64,000 nt of DNA from Achromobacter marplatensis. Its GTDB lineage: Bacteria; Pseudomonadota; Gammaproteobacteria; Burkholderiales; Burkholderiaceae_B. This document shows, in pieces, positions 34,098-43,660 of the stretch. The stretch is taken from the NCBI RefSeq assembly GCF_002209535.1, contig NZ_NJIG01000025.1, positions 1 to 64,000 on the forward strand, given 5' to 3'. The notes below the pieces were generated by a model. It was given only the letters and a program-made list of their open reading frames with translations, was not told the origin of the DNA and searched no databases. The first letter of the stretch is position 1; each line of letters starts with the position of its first letter. The translations under genes were made by a program, and so were the position numbers.

Positions 34098-34249
34098 CGC
34101 CTTTCCCGTTGTGGTTGCTGATGGGCGACATGATATCGCTTCAAGATGACGCGCTGAAACCGGCGCGAAAGCCCGAGCCAAATCCGGGCCGCCTCGTTAC
34201 TATGGCCCCAAACCCGCAACTCAAGCCTCCCCACACAAGGATGCGCACC

Positions 34250-34630
34250 ATGGCTACCGATCTGTCGTCGCATTACGTCTTGCTGGACGCCACCGGCACC
34301 GCTTCCACCGTCAACGGCGGGGACGCGTTCTGGTCCCAGTCCCCCGATGAGCTGGACCGTTTCGGCCGCGGCTGGCTGGTGTCCGAGTACGCCTTCTCCA
34401 AGGATTGGCCGCAGTGGGAGATGCACCCCGAAGCCGACGAGATCGTGCGCCTGATGTCAGGCGCGGCCGAGCTGCACCTGGAATGGCCGACGGCCATCCA
34501 GACGGTGAAGATGCTGGACGGCGACGCGTACGTGATCCCGAAAGGCGTGTGGCACACCGTTAAGGTGATCGAGCCCTGTCGCATGCTGCACATCACCATG
34601 GGCGCGGGCACGCAGCACCGCGCCCTGTAG
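34250..34630 (+). CDS. Small cupin-domain protein
   Basis: A 126-residue single-domain cupin. The cupin motif 1 region is EMHPEADEIVRLMSGAAEL and motif 2 is DAYVIPKGVWHTV, so several of the usual metal ligands are visible. Function is unknown; such proteins are often isomerases, dioxygenases or sensors. AAGGA lies eight bases before the ATG at 34250. Its stop is two bases from the converging MFS stop. Confidence 0.75.
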   Translation: MATDLSSHYVLLDATGTASTVNGGDAFWSQSPDELDRFGRGWLVSEYAFSKDWPQWEMHPEADEIVRLMSGAAELHLEWPTAIQTVKMLDGDAYVIPKGVWHTVKVIEPCRMLHITMGAGTQHRAL

Positions 34631-34632
34631 CC

Positions 34633-35877
34633 TCAGCCAGGCGCGGCGACGGGACGCGCCCGCGTGAGCTCGCGGTCGTCTATCGGCCAGTGCAGCAGGG
34701 CCGACAGGACGCCCAGCGCCATCGCCCCCATCCAGATCAGGTCATAGGACCGGGTGGCTTCGAACACGATGCCGCCCAACCACACGCCCAGGAACGAACC
34801 CAGCTGATGGCCGAAGAACACGAAGCCGAACAGCGTGGTCAGGTAGCGCACGCCGAAGACCTGCGCAATCAACCCGTTGGTCAGCGGCACGGTGCCCAGC
34901 CACACGAAGCCCATGACGGCCGCGAACGCGTAAACCGTCCAGGTCGATAGCGGCAGCAACAGGAACAGCGCGATGGCGGCGGTGCGCACCAGATAGATGC
35001 CGGCCAGCAGGTATTTACGTCGATGCCGCGCCCCCAGGATGCCGCAGACATACGTGCCCGCGACGTTGGTCAGCGCAATGATTGCCAACGCCCCCACGGC
35101 GTCGGTCGCGCGCAGGCCTTTGTCCATCAGGTAGGCAGGCAGGTGCGTGCCGATGAACGCCAATTGGAAACCGCAAGCCAGAAAACCCAGGTTCAACAAC
35201 CAGAACCCGGGCTGCACGAAGGCTTCGCGGATGGATGCCCGCAGCGACAGGCCTGCATCCGGCGCCGCCGGATCGTGCCCGGCACGGGCCGGTTCGCGCA
35301 AGGGCCGGGCCAACGGCAGCACAATCGCCAGCAGCAATGCAAACACCAGCAAGGCGTTCACCCAGCCCCAGCCTGCGATCAGCCACTGCGCCGCCGGCAC
35401 CATGGTGAACTGGCCCAGCCCGCCCACGGCGCCCGCCACGCCCAGCGCCCAGCCGCGGCGTTCGGGCGGCACCAGGCGGCTCAGCGCGCCGTAGATGACT
35501 GCGAACGCGGTGCCGGACAGCGCAATGCCGATGCACACGCCCGCCGTCAGCAGGAAGGCCGCCGGCGTCGCGGCGTAGGCCATGCCGGCCAGGCCCAGCG
35601 CGTAGAACGCGAGTCCTACGACGATGACCTTGGCCGACCCGTAGCGGTCGGCCACCATGCCGGTGAAGGGTTGCGCGATGCCCCAGGTCAGGTTCTGGAT
35701 GGCCATCGCCATGGCGAAGGTTTCGCGGCTCCAGCCCCGGTCCATCGATACCGGCAAGAGAAACAGGCCCTGCACGTGGCGTACGCCCAGGGCCAGGCCC
35801 ATGACGATGCCGCCTGCAAGCACCAGCAGCCACAGCCGCGAGACATCCGGGGAAGACGGGGCAAGCGGGGACGGCAT
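34633..35877 (-). CDS. MFS transporter (oxalate/formate-antiporter-like or CynX-like)
   Basis: A 414-residue, 12-helix carrier. The helix 2-3 loop is MVADRYGSAKVIV, and the first helices (GIVMGLALGVRHVQGLFLLPV) and motif RLVPPERRGWALGVAGA are typical of MFS members moving organic acids. CAGGAGAACC precedes the ATG. It stands alone between a cupin gene and a histidine kinase, with no catabolic gene next to it, so no substrate can be offered. Confidence 0.8.
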   Translation of the reverse strand: MPSPLAPSSPDVSRLWLLVLAGGIVMGLALGVRHVQGLFLLPVSMDRGWSRETFAMAMAIQNLTWGIAQPFTGMVADRYGSAKVIVVGLAFYALGLAGMAYAATPAAFLLTAGVCIGIALSGTAFAVIYGALSRLVPPERRGWALGVAGAVGGLGQFTMVPAAQWLIAGWGWVNALLVFALLLAIVLPLARPLREPARAGHDPAAPDAGLSLRASIREAFVQPGFWLLNLGFLACGFQLAFIGTHLPAYLMDKGLRATDAVGALAIIALTNVAGTYVCGILGARHRRKYLLAGIYLVRTAAIALFLLLPLSTWTVYAFAAVMGFVWLGTVPLTNGLIAQVFGVRYLTTLFGFVFFGHQLGSFLGVWLGGIVFEATRSYDLIWMGAMALGVLSALLHWPIDDRELTRARPVAAPG

Positions 35878-35962
35878 GGCGGTTCTCCTGTCGGACGCGA
35901 CGCCTTGCGATCAAGGGCGCCTGGCGTCCATTACAGAAGAGCCGCGTCCGCGCATCAACTGA

Positions 35963-37369
35963 TTATTTTTTGTCCGCTGCATGCTCAGCAGGAATGTGAC
36001 CGGACCGCGCGGACGCAGGCGCGCGGACCGAAAACACCGATCCCTTGCCCGGTGTGGACCGCAACTGGAGGTCAAAACCCAGCAGCCCCGTCAGCCGCCG
36101 CACGATCGCCAGCCCCAACCCCAAGCCCAGGCCCTGCCCCGCGGGCGCGTCGCCCACGCGCGTGAATTCATTGAAGACGGCCTCTTGCGCGTCCGGCGCG
36201 ATGCCCACGCCCGTGTCCCACACCTGAATCAGCGCGCCACCGGCCCGCGGACGGGCGCACAGCAACACCCCGCCTTGGGGCGTGTACGAGAGCGCGTTGC
36301 TCAACAGGTTGTGCAGGATGCGGCGCAACAGGGTGGGATCGGTCTCCAGCACCAGAGGCGTGGGCAGGACAGACAGCCGCAACCCTTGCGCCTGCGCCTG
36401 CGGCTCGAAGTCCTGCCGGATCTCGTCGAACAGCGCGTCCAGGCTGACGGGGCGGCGCTCGATGCGCAGCAGGTGCGCGTCCATACGGGACACGTCCAGC
36501 AAGCCGTCCAACAGACGGTTCAGGCTGGCCAGGACGGTTTGCTGGCGTTGCGCAACGTGCAACACGTCTTTCGGGCTGGCGTCGCCCTGCTGGGCGCGGC
36601 TGGCCAGGATGTCGGTGAACAGGCTCAATGCATGGACCGGTTGACGCAGATCGTGCCCGGCGGCCGCCAGGAAGCGCGTCTTGGCCTGGTCGGCGGCGGC
36701 CACGCGGTCGCGTTCGCGCTGCAGGTCGCCGATCAGGCCCAGGTTCTCGAACCGCAGCGACACCGTGGTCTTCAGGCTGCGGTAGGTGATGGCGCTGAAA
36801 TACATGTTCACGCCCAGCAGGCAGAACGCGAAGGCGGCGTAGACCAGATGCAGCGCGTCGCCCTGGAGCAGGCAGGCCACAGTGAACGGCGCCAGCATGC
36901 CCAGCGCAGATCCCACGTAGGCTGGCGGGTAGGCCGACAGCGACGGCACCGCGCCGCTGCACATGCCGGCCAGCATCACGCAGCCGAACGCCAGCATCAT
37001 GTCGTCGTGCGAGAGCACCGCGGCCAGTCCAGCCAGCCCCCAGAACAAGCCCGACAGCCATGACAGCACGCAGAACGCCGACACCCAGCGCGGCACGTCC
37101 GCGGAGGCGACCTGGCGCCGCAGGAACCGGCGGTTCACGACCACCCGCAAGGCGGTGAGCAGGTACAACGCGGCGGCCCACGCGGCCAACAGCCAGACCG
37201 GCACGCTGGCGCGCATCACATAGGCGACGGGGATCACGATGGCAAAGTTGGCGAACAGCACGCCGTAGGATTGGCGGTATAGCAACCGGGCCAGTTCGGC
37301 GCGATGCGAGGCATCGTGTCCGGGGGTGGACGGCAGGGCGGATGGGGATAGCGCGGCTGGGGCGGTCAT
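35963..37369 (-). CDS. Membrane sensor histidine kinase, orphan
   Basis: 468 residues: six hydrophobic segments in residues 35-195, a short coiled linker, the H-box AAAGHDLRQPVHALSL with the phosphorylated His at 239, an N-box FHNLLSNALSYTP-type segment (LLSNALSYTPQGG) and G-boxes VWDTGVGIAPDAQEAVF and GLGLGLGLAIV. The C-terminus carries no receiver domain, and no response-regulator gene adjoins. The HDLRQP form is common in hybrid and orphan kinases of betaproteobacteria. The start at 37369 gives the first helix a normal lead; an ATG at 37411 is possible. Confidence 0.82.
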   Translation of the reverse strand: MTAPAALSPSALPSTPGHDASHRAELARLLYRQSYGVLFANFAIVIPVAYVMRASVPVWLLAAWAAALYLLTALRVVVNRRFLRRQVASADVPRWVSAFCVLSWLSGLFWGLAGLAAVLSHDDMMLAFGCVMLAGMCSGAVPSLSAYPPAYVGSALGMLAPFTVACLLQGDALHLVYAAFAFCLLGVNMYFSAITYRSLKTTVSLRFENLGLIGDLQRERDRVAAADQAKTRFLAAAGHDLRQPVHALSLFTDILASRAQQGDASPKDVLHVAQRQQTVLASLNRLLDGLLDVSRMDAHLLRIERRPVSLDALFDEIRQDFEPQAQAQGLRLSVLPTPLVLETDPTLLRRILHNLLSNALSYTPQGGVLLCARPRAGGALIQVWDTGVGIAPDAQEAVFNEFTRVGDAPAGQGLGLGLGLAIVRRLTGLLGFDLQLRSTPGKGSVFSVRAPASARSGHIPAEHAADKK

Positions 37370-37621
37370 GCGCCTGATGGGTCCCTGAAATGACGCATCA
37401 TTTTGACACAACTATGCCCCCCCTTCCCGCTCGTCATGCCCTCGGGCGGCACGTCTGGCCCGCCGTATTAACGTTTTCTTTTCTATCGTTACATTTGTCG
37501 CTTCATTGACTGCTACTGCTGGTTACAGTGCTGCCTTCGCATCATTTTGACAGGCACCTGACATGTGGCACGTCCGGCTTGGCGTATTCCTACCCGCGGC
37601 TTCGACCCGCGCCCTCGCAGA

Positions 37622-40600
37622 ATGAGGGCCGCGTTCAAGCCCCTGACGCTGGCCCTGGCGTTTGCCTTGCCCGGCATCCCCGGCACGGCGCAGGCCGACT
37701 CCTGGATTGACCGGTGCACCACCACCTACTACGGCCAGGGGTCCGACACCTATTGCCACCAGGCCTTCAGCGAAGGTTTCGCGGCCGTGCTGATCGGAAA
37801 TCGCGCCGACGACAGCGGCACCTGGGGCTACATCGACAAACAAGGCCGCATGGCCATCGCCCCCGCCTACTCTGACGCCAAGCCATTCCAGAACGGCCTG
37901 GCCGCAGTCAGCCAGGGCGATCGTTGGGGCTATATCGACACCAAGGGCCAGTGGGTCATCAAGCCGCGCTTCGGCATGGCGTCGGGTTTTAACGCCGAAG
38001 GCACCGCCTTGGCCGAAGAAGACGATCGCGATGTGCTGATCGACCGTCAGGGCAAGGTCGTCAAGGCCTTCGAACTGGGCACGCGCACCTGGGGTTTCCA
38101 GCCGGGTCAGAAGCTGGCGTCGATGGAAGTGCCCACGCCGCCGCGCCTGTTCAATATCGCCACGGGCAAGGCCGCGACCTTGCCGCCCGGGGTGATGACG
38201 CTTGGCGCCCCGACGGATGGCTATCTGCCCGCCCAGTTGCGCGAAACCCGCTACAACGGCTGGTGGGGCCTGCTGGACGACAACGGCCGTTGGGCGGTGC
38301 CGCCGGACGTCCTGCGTTCGCAGGAAGCGCCGATGCGCGACGGCGACGTGCTGGCCGTGCGCCGCGACAATCGATGGGAATTTGTCGATGCGCGCGGCAA
38401 CTCGCTGTCGACGGCGCGGTACGAACGCGTGCAGTGGGTGGCGTCCGGGCTGTGGCTGGTCAAGCCCGAAAACGGCAAAGCGGCCTTGCTGGACGGCAAG
38501 TTCCAGACCCTGCACACCTTCTCGCAGCCCTATGTGGGTCTGCAGGAACGGGATGGCTGGCGCTATCTGCCCGATACGACCTTGACGCTGCTGATCAGCC
38601 CGGGCGGGAAGATTGAGAAATTGGCGTTGCGCGATGGCCGCGTCGAGATCAATCAGGGGCGCGCCTGGGTCTACGGCGCCTCGGCCGCGCCGGCGGCAAC
38701 GCCCGAGGGCGATGCCGCGCAGTCCGATACCCATGCGACGGGCCTGTCGGACGCCGTGAAAGAAGCCGCCCCGGAAGAAGCCGAGGCCGCCGACGCCGCG
38801 ACCGTTGCCGAAGCAGCCGACGCCGCCGGCAATGCCCCCACCGCGGAGCCGGTCGCCGATGCCGCCGCGACCGTCATGACGGACGTCGCGACGCCGGCTC
38901 CTGATGCCACCGCCGCCGCAGAATCCGCCTCCGTGGCAGACGTGGCCTCTGTGGCCGCCGCCGACGCGACCGTGTCGCCACTCTTGGTCGAAGACGACGA
39001 TCAGACGACGTCCATGGCGCCCGCAGGCCCTGAAGTCCTGGTCCAGGTCTACGGCCCGGACGGCAAGCCGCTGCTTGATGCCGCCACGACCGCGCAATTG
39101 GCCGAGTTGCAGATCAGCGCCTTCTCGCCCGGCAAGTCGGCGTTGCGCGGGCAGGCGGCAACGGGCATGCCGTTGGCGTTGCTGCGCACCGGGGACTACC
39201 AGCAACCGCCGTCCATCCTGACGGCCGACGGCAAAATCGTCTCGAATCCGGAATGGGATGCCATCGAGAGCTACAACGTGACGATGCCGCTGATCGTGCG
39301 GACCACCGGCGGCAAATTCGGCGCCATCGACGGCAAGGGAAATTGGGCCGTGCGACCCCAGTTCAGCGGTATCCGCAACTTCAGCGGCCCCTACACGTGG
39401 GCCCGCAAGCCGGGGATGCAGCGCGACGATGCCATCTTGATCGATGCGCGCGGCAAGACCGTGCCGATCCCCGAAGCCGTCGCGGCCGACTCCGGCCGGC
39501 TGGACGGCGAACTGCTGTTCTACCGCACGCCTGATGAAAACCGCGCGCGCCGCTGGGGCCTCTGGAACATCCGCCTGGGCGCGCCGGCGCTGAAACCGGT
39601 TTACGAACAGATCGAGGAATTCGAAGACGATTGGGCCCGCGTCCAGGCTGACGGCCGTTGGGGCATCGTCAACCGCGAAGGCCAGTGGATCGTGCGCCCC
39701 ACGCACGAAAGCGCCTACAGGATGGATTACCTGGGCAACGGCATCACGCTGGTGGACGACCCCGAGGCCAAGGCCAGCGCCAACCGTTACTCGGACAGCC
39801 CATACCGAATGGTCAACCTGCGCACGGGCAAGGCCAGCGACACCATCTACGGCAAACCCGCCAAGATCAAGGACGGGCGCTATATCGGCGAAGTGGCCGA
39901 CGGCAGCGCCGTGCTGTTCGACACGCAAGGCCACGCCACCCGCCTGTCGGACGGCAAGCCCGAGAGCAAAGAGCAATACGGCGACTGGATCATCGTGCGC
40001 CATGACGAACGGGAGGGCGCGATCGATGCCCGCGGCAACATGGCGATTCCCGCCTTGTATGGCGAATTCAATCCGTTCTTCGTGCAGCCCGAAGGCCTGG
40101 CGCGCGTCAACCTGGCAACGGGCTACCGCGTGATCGACCAAAGTGGCAAGACGGTGCTGGAAAAGCGCGGCGACGGCATCCCGTTGGCATCGATGCAACG
40201 CCTGCTGTTCTCGGACGATTCGGAATCCAGCGCCATCATGACCGACCTGCAGGGCCGTGAAATCACGCGCTTTGCGGGCCGTTATTCCGTGGAGTACAGC
40301 CGCGCCAGCGAAGGCGTGGTGCCCTACAGCGACGGCGGCGGCAAGCAGGGCTTCGTGAACGCCAACGGCAAGCGCGTCGTGGGCACGCATTTCAGCGAAC
40401 TGGGCCCGATGAAAGACGGCCTGGCGCGCGCACGTCGCCTGGAACGCACCGGCAAGCTGTACGGCTACATCGACCTTACCGGGCGCTATGCGATCCCGCC
40501 CGCCTTCACGTGGGCCGGTGATTTCCAGGACGGGCGCGCCATGGTCCGCCGCGACGGGCTGGTGGAATTCATCGATACGCGCGGCAAGGCGGCCGCCACG

Positions 40601-40732
40601 TTCGGCGTGCTGTGCGACAAGGTGGTGATCTTCGACGCGGAGGAAAAGCAGACATGGCCCCCCGAGGCGCTGACCTGCCTTGAAGCCACGGACCCGCCGC
40701 CCCCCGCCCTCGACAACGCCAAAGCAGAATAA
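37622..40732 (+). CDS. Exported WG-repeat protein 1
   Basis: 1036 residues. A Sec signal peptide (MRAAFKPLTLALAFALPGIP, cleavage near AQA) is followed by many WG beta-hairpin repeats with the pattern WGYIDKQGRMAIAPAYSDA, WGYIDTKGQWVIKPRF, FGAIDGKGNWAVRPQF, WGIVNREGQWIVRPTH, YGYIDLTGRYAIPPAF. An Ala/Asp-rich linker (about residues 350-463) splits the repeats into two blocks. Paired cysteines near both ends suggest disulfides outside the cytoplasm. WG-repeat proteins are thought to bind other proteins; this one has no known job. It is two bases ahead of a paralogue, forming an operon. The ATG at 37622 lacks a clear ribosome site. Confidence 0.85.
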   Translation: MRAAFKPLTLALAFALPGIPGTAQADSWIDRCTTTYYGQGSDTYCHQAFSEGFAAVLIGNRADDSGTWGYIDKQGRMAIAPAYSDAKPFQNGLAAVSQGDRWGYIDTKGQWVIKPRFGMASGFNAEGTALAEEDDRDVLIDRQGKVVKAFELGTRTWGFQPGQKLASMEVPTPPRLFNIATGKAATLPPGVMTLGAPTDGYLPAQLRETRYNGWWGLLDDNGRWAVPPDVLRSQEAPMRDGDVLAVRRDNRWEFVDARGNSLSTARYERVQWVASGLWLVKPENGKAALLDGKFQTLHTFSQPYVGLQERDGWRYLPDTTLTLLISPGGKIEKLALRDGRVEINQGRAWVYGASAAPAATPEGDAAQSDTHATGLSDAVKEAAPEEAEAADAATVAEAADAAGNAPTAEPVADAAATVMTDVATPAPDATAAAESASVADVASVAAADATVSPLLVEDDDQTTSMAPAGPEVLVQVYGPDGKPLLDAATTAQLAELQISAFSPGKSALRGQAATGMPLALLRTGDYQQPPSILTADGKIVSNPEWDAIESYNVTMPLIVRTTGGKFGAIDGKGNWAVRPQFSGIRNFSGPYTWARKPGMQRDDAILIDARGKTVPIPEAVAADSGRLDGELLFYRTPDENRARRWGLWNIRLGAPALKPVYEQIEEFEDDWARVQADGRWGIVNREGQWIVRPTHESAYRMDYLGNGITLVDDPEAKASANRYSDSPYRMVNLRTGKASDTIYGKPAKIKDGRYIGEVADGSAVLFDTQGHATRLSDGKPESKEQYGDWIIVRHDEREGAIDARGNMAIPALYGEFNPFFVQPEGLARVNLATGYRVIDQSGKTVLEKRGDGIPLASMQRLLFSDDSESSAIMTDLQGREITRFAGRYSVEYSRASEGVVPYSDGGGKQGFVNANGKRVVGTHFSELGPMKDGLARARRLERTGKLYGYIDLTGRYAIPPAFTWAGDFQDGRAMVRRDGLVEFIDTRGKAAATFGVLCDKVVIFDAEEKQTWPPEALTCLEATDPPPPALDNAKAE

Positions 40733-40734
40733 CC

Positions 40735-43623
40735 ATGACGTCACGCGTGATCCGCACCACCCGACTCGCCTGCGCCATTGCCGCGCTGGGCGCCTCCCTG
40801 TCTGCGCATGCGCAGACCGGCCACATGTATTGCCTGGACGAAGGCAGCTACCGCTCCGACGCCTACACCGACGACATCTCCGGCGTCAGCCCCTACGCGA
40901 ACGGCTGCATCCGCGCCCTGTCTGACGGGCGCGCCGCCGTACTGCTGCCCTCGGCCCTGGAAAACATCAACCGCGTTCCCATGGACCAGTCGCTGCGTCG
41001 TCATGCCTGGGGCTTTCTGGACCAGAACGGCCGACTGGCCATTCGCCCGCTCTTTGAAGATGTGCGCGATTTCCGCCACGGCCTGGCCGCCGTGCAGTGG
41101 AAAGGCAAATGGGGGTTTATCGATACGCGAGGCCGCATGGCGGTGCCGCCGCGGTATGACAGCGTCCAGGACTACGCCGAAATCGGCCTGGCGGTCGCCA
41201 CGCTGGACGGACGCCAGCAACTGATCGACCGCCAGGGTGAACCCGTGGGCGAACCGCTGGACGCCGGCATCCAGGACCTGTTTCTGGCCGACGGCGTGCC
41301 GGCGCGGGCCGCCGTGCAGTACAAGCAGGAATTCCGCGGCATCAATGGCGAACGCCGCTTCGCCAAGCCCGGCGTCACCATCACGCAAGCCTACGGCCAG
41401 GGGCTGTACATCGCGATCAACGACGAACGCCGTTACGGCGTGGTGGACGGCGATTGGAACTGGGTAGTCGAACCCACCTACGAAGACATCCTGACGCAAC
41501 GCGACGGCAGACCCGCCGTGGCCTTCGGCCGCGATGGCGCCGTGCTGATCGGCGCCGACGGCAAGGTGAGCGGACTGGACCAGGGCTACGGCAGCATGCA
41601 GCCTGTGGGCCGTGCGTTCTGGAGCGCCGAACTGGACCGCAGCAAAGGCTATGCCGTGCTGGACGCGACGGGCACGCTAGTCACGACCATGAAGCCCGAC
41701 GAGGCGCAAGCCTCCCAGCGCTTTCAAGACACCATCGTCTACCCCTCCGGCGAGACGCTCATGGCCCTGGTGCCGGGTCAGCCCGCCCCCATCAAGCTGG
41801 GCGCGGCGTTGTCGCCCGCCAGGAACGAAGAGGGCTTTGTGTTGTTCTCCGATCAAACCGGCACGCCCGCCGGCCTCTTGACGCCCAAGGGCGTCTGGCT
41901 CAATGGCGACACGGCGCCCGCCTGGCTGCGCGAGGCCGGATCGATGGAAGTGCGCCAGGGCAGGCTGTGGGTCAAGAAGCGAGAAGGCAGATTGCTCAAT
42001 GTGGTGGATGCCGACGGCCACGTACTGCTCAATCCCGAGGCGGTTGAAGCGGCGCAGTACACGGAACTGAGGGCCGTGCCGTTGAACATGCCGGGCGGGC
42101 CGCTGGCCATGCTGGGCCAGTCACATTGCCAATGCGGCCCGTCCGGCGCCGGCCTGTTGCTGGCCGACGGCACGCTGGTGAGCGACCCGTCGTGGACGGA
42201 CCTGATTGCACTGGATGATGTCGACGACCGCGAGAGCGACCCCGAACCCGAGGCCGGCGACGATGTCCTGAAACCCGATCAGTTGCGCTTTGCCGCCGAG
42301 ACCGACCGCGGCCTGCAGCTGCTGGACGCCCAGGGCCGGCCGATGAGCCTGCCGGTGCAGCAGCATATCGGCAATTTCCGCCACGGCTATGCACTGGTTT
42401 ACGCCGATGGCGTCAACCGGATGATCGACCGCGACGGCAAGACCTACGACCTGCCTGACGTTTTCCAGACGCAAATCGTGGCGCCGGGCGTGGTCCGATA
42501 CCTGAAGACCGCCGGCGCCGATGCCCGGTGGGGTCTGTACGACTTTGTGGCCAAGAAGGAACTGGCCGCGCCCGCCTTCCGCAAGATCGGCCACTTCCAG
42601 AACGGCCAGGCGGTGGCGTCACTGGGCGCGGATCGCGTGGGCGTGATCGACCAGCAGGGGCAATGGGTCTTGCCGGCAAGCCATTACGGCATCGCGCGCG
42701 TCAATAACAAGCTGTGGCGGGTGATGCAGGCCGGCGGGCAGGGTGAAGACTACGAACGCCCCGCCGCCGTCTTCAATGCCCAGGGCCGCGCGCTGACGTC
42801 GTTCCAACGCCTTCTGCAGGTATCCGCCGAGGAGGGAGGCTCCATTACCGCCGCGGGCGAAAACCACCGCTGGATCGTAGCGGCCGACGGCTCCGGCGTG
42901 CAGGACCTGCAAGACGCCACCTATTCCCGCATTGGCGACTGGCTGGAGATCCGCCGGGCCGTGCGCTATGGCTATCTGGATGCCCAGGGCGCATGGCAGA
43001 TCGGCCCCATGGCGGCGGTCGGCTCGGTCTTCCAAGGCTCGCCCGCCCGCGCGCTGGCCGCGGATGACGCAAGCACGCGTCTGATCGACACCACGGGCAA
43101 GACCGTCGCCACCCTGCCCGCCGGCGACTGGCGCTGGCCGCAGGGCTCGGCCTTGCTGCTTCGCCACTATGTTGCCAACGGCAAGGCCATGACGGATTAC
43201 GTGGGCCTGGACGGCAAGGCGCGCATCAAGGTGGAAGGCACGGGATCCGCCTATTCGGAAGGCCGCGCGGTGACGCAACTGTCCACCAGCGCAGTGCGTG
43301 CCGTCGACGGCAAGGGCGCGTTGAACGGCCCCGCGTTCGACGCGCTGGGCGCCTTGCATGACGGCCTGGCGCCCGCCCGCACAGAGCGCAACTTCGGCTA
43401 CGTGGACGGCGCGGGCAAGTTCGTCATCCCGACCGACTACAACGCAGTCACGCCGTTTGCGGACCAGCGTGCGGTGGTCTCCACGATGGAGCTGTCGAAG
43501 ATCATCGACCCCGCCGGCAACGCGTTGGCACGCGTCGAAATGGTGTGCGGCATGCGCACGCTTTACGGCAGCGCCGGCCAGCGCCTGTGGCCGCTGTCCT
43601 TGCCGGCGCGCTGCCGCCGCTAA
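40735..43623 (+). CDS. Exported WG-repeat protein 2
   Basis: 962 residues. A signal peptide (LACAIAALGASLSAHAQ, cleavage about residue 26) is followed by WG repeats: WGFLDQNGRLAIRPLF, WGFIDTRGRMAVPPRY, YGVVDGDWNWVVEPTY, YGYLDAQGAWQIGP and FGYVDGAGKFVIPTDY. It shares layout with protein 1, including a Cys pair in the first 60 residues and a closing C...LYG..GQRLWPL...C segment. The two were probably formed by duplication. Likely periplasmic or surface scaffold; no catalytic motif is visible. Spacing of two bases to the upstream gene indicates translational coupling. Confidence 0.85.
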   Translation: MTSRVIRTTRLACAIAALGASLSAHAQTGHMYCLDEGSYRSDAYTDDISGVSPYANGCIRALSDGRAAVLLPSALENINRVPMDQSLRRHAWGFLDQNGRLAIRPLFEDVRDFRHGLAAVQWKGKWGFIDTRGRMAVPPRYDSVQDYAEIGLAVATLDGRQQLIDRQGEPVGEPLDAGIQDLFLADGVPARAAVQYKQEFRGINGERRFAKPGVTITQAYGQGLYIAINDERRYGVVDGDWNWVVEPTYEDILTQRDGRPAVAFGRDGAVLIGADGKVSGLDQGYGSMQPVGRAFWSAELDRSKGYAVLDATGTLVTTMKPDEAQASQRFQDTIVYPSGETLMALVPGQPAPIKLGAALSPARNEEGFVLFSDQTGTPAGLLTPKGVWLNGDTAPAWLREAGSMEVRQGRLWVKKREGRLLNVVDADGHVLLNPEAVEAAQYTELRAVPLNMPGGPLAMLGQSHCQCGPSGAGLLLADGTLVSDPSWTDLIALDDVDDRESDPEPEAGDDVLKPDQLRFAAETDRGLQLLDAQGRPMSLPVQQHIGNFRHGYALVYADGVNRMIDRDGKTYDLPDVFQTQIVAPGVVRYLKTAGADARWGLYDFVAKKELAAPAFRKIGHFQNGQAVASLGADRVGVIDQQGQWVLPASHYGIARVNNKLWRVMQAGGQGEDYERPAAVFNAQGRALTSFQRLLQVSAEEGGSITAAGENHRWIVAADGSGVQDLQDATYSRIGDWLEIRRAVRYGYLDAQGAWQIGPMAAVGSVFQGSPARALAADDASTRLIDTTGKTVATLPAGDWRWPQGSALLLRHYVANGKAMTDYVGLDGKARIKVEGTGSAYSEGRAVTQLSTSAVRAVDGKGALNGPAFDALGALHDGLAPARTERNFGYVDGAGKFVIPTDYNAVTPFADQRAVVSTMELSKIIDPAGNALARVEMVCGMRTLYGSAGQRLWPLSLPARCRR

Positions 43624-43633
43624 GCCGTCTTGC

Positions 43634-43660
43634 CGCTGGACGCCTATTGCGCGTCCAGCG
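43634..43660. terminator. Hairpin between converging WG2 and isocitrate-lyase-family genes
   Basis: Perfect 10-bp arms (CGCTGGACGC with GCGTCCAGCG) around a 7-base loop, overlapping the last codons of the minus-strand gene. There is no T-run. Confidence 0.5.

Noticed and set aside
37523..40744. A 1073-codon open frame on the minus strand opposite WG protein 1
   Set aside because: It is rich in Arg, His, Gly and Ala without any family motif and mirrors the strongly biased codons of the plus-strand gene, which has a signal peptide and clear repeats.
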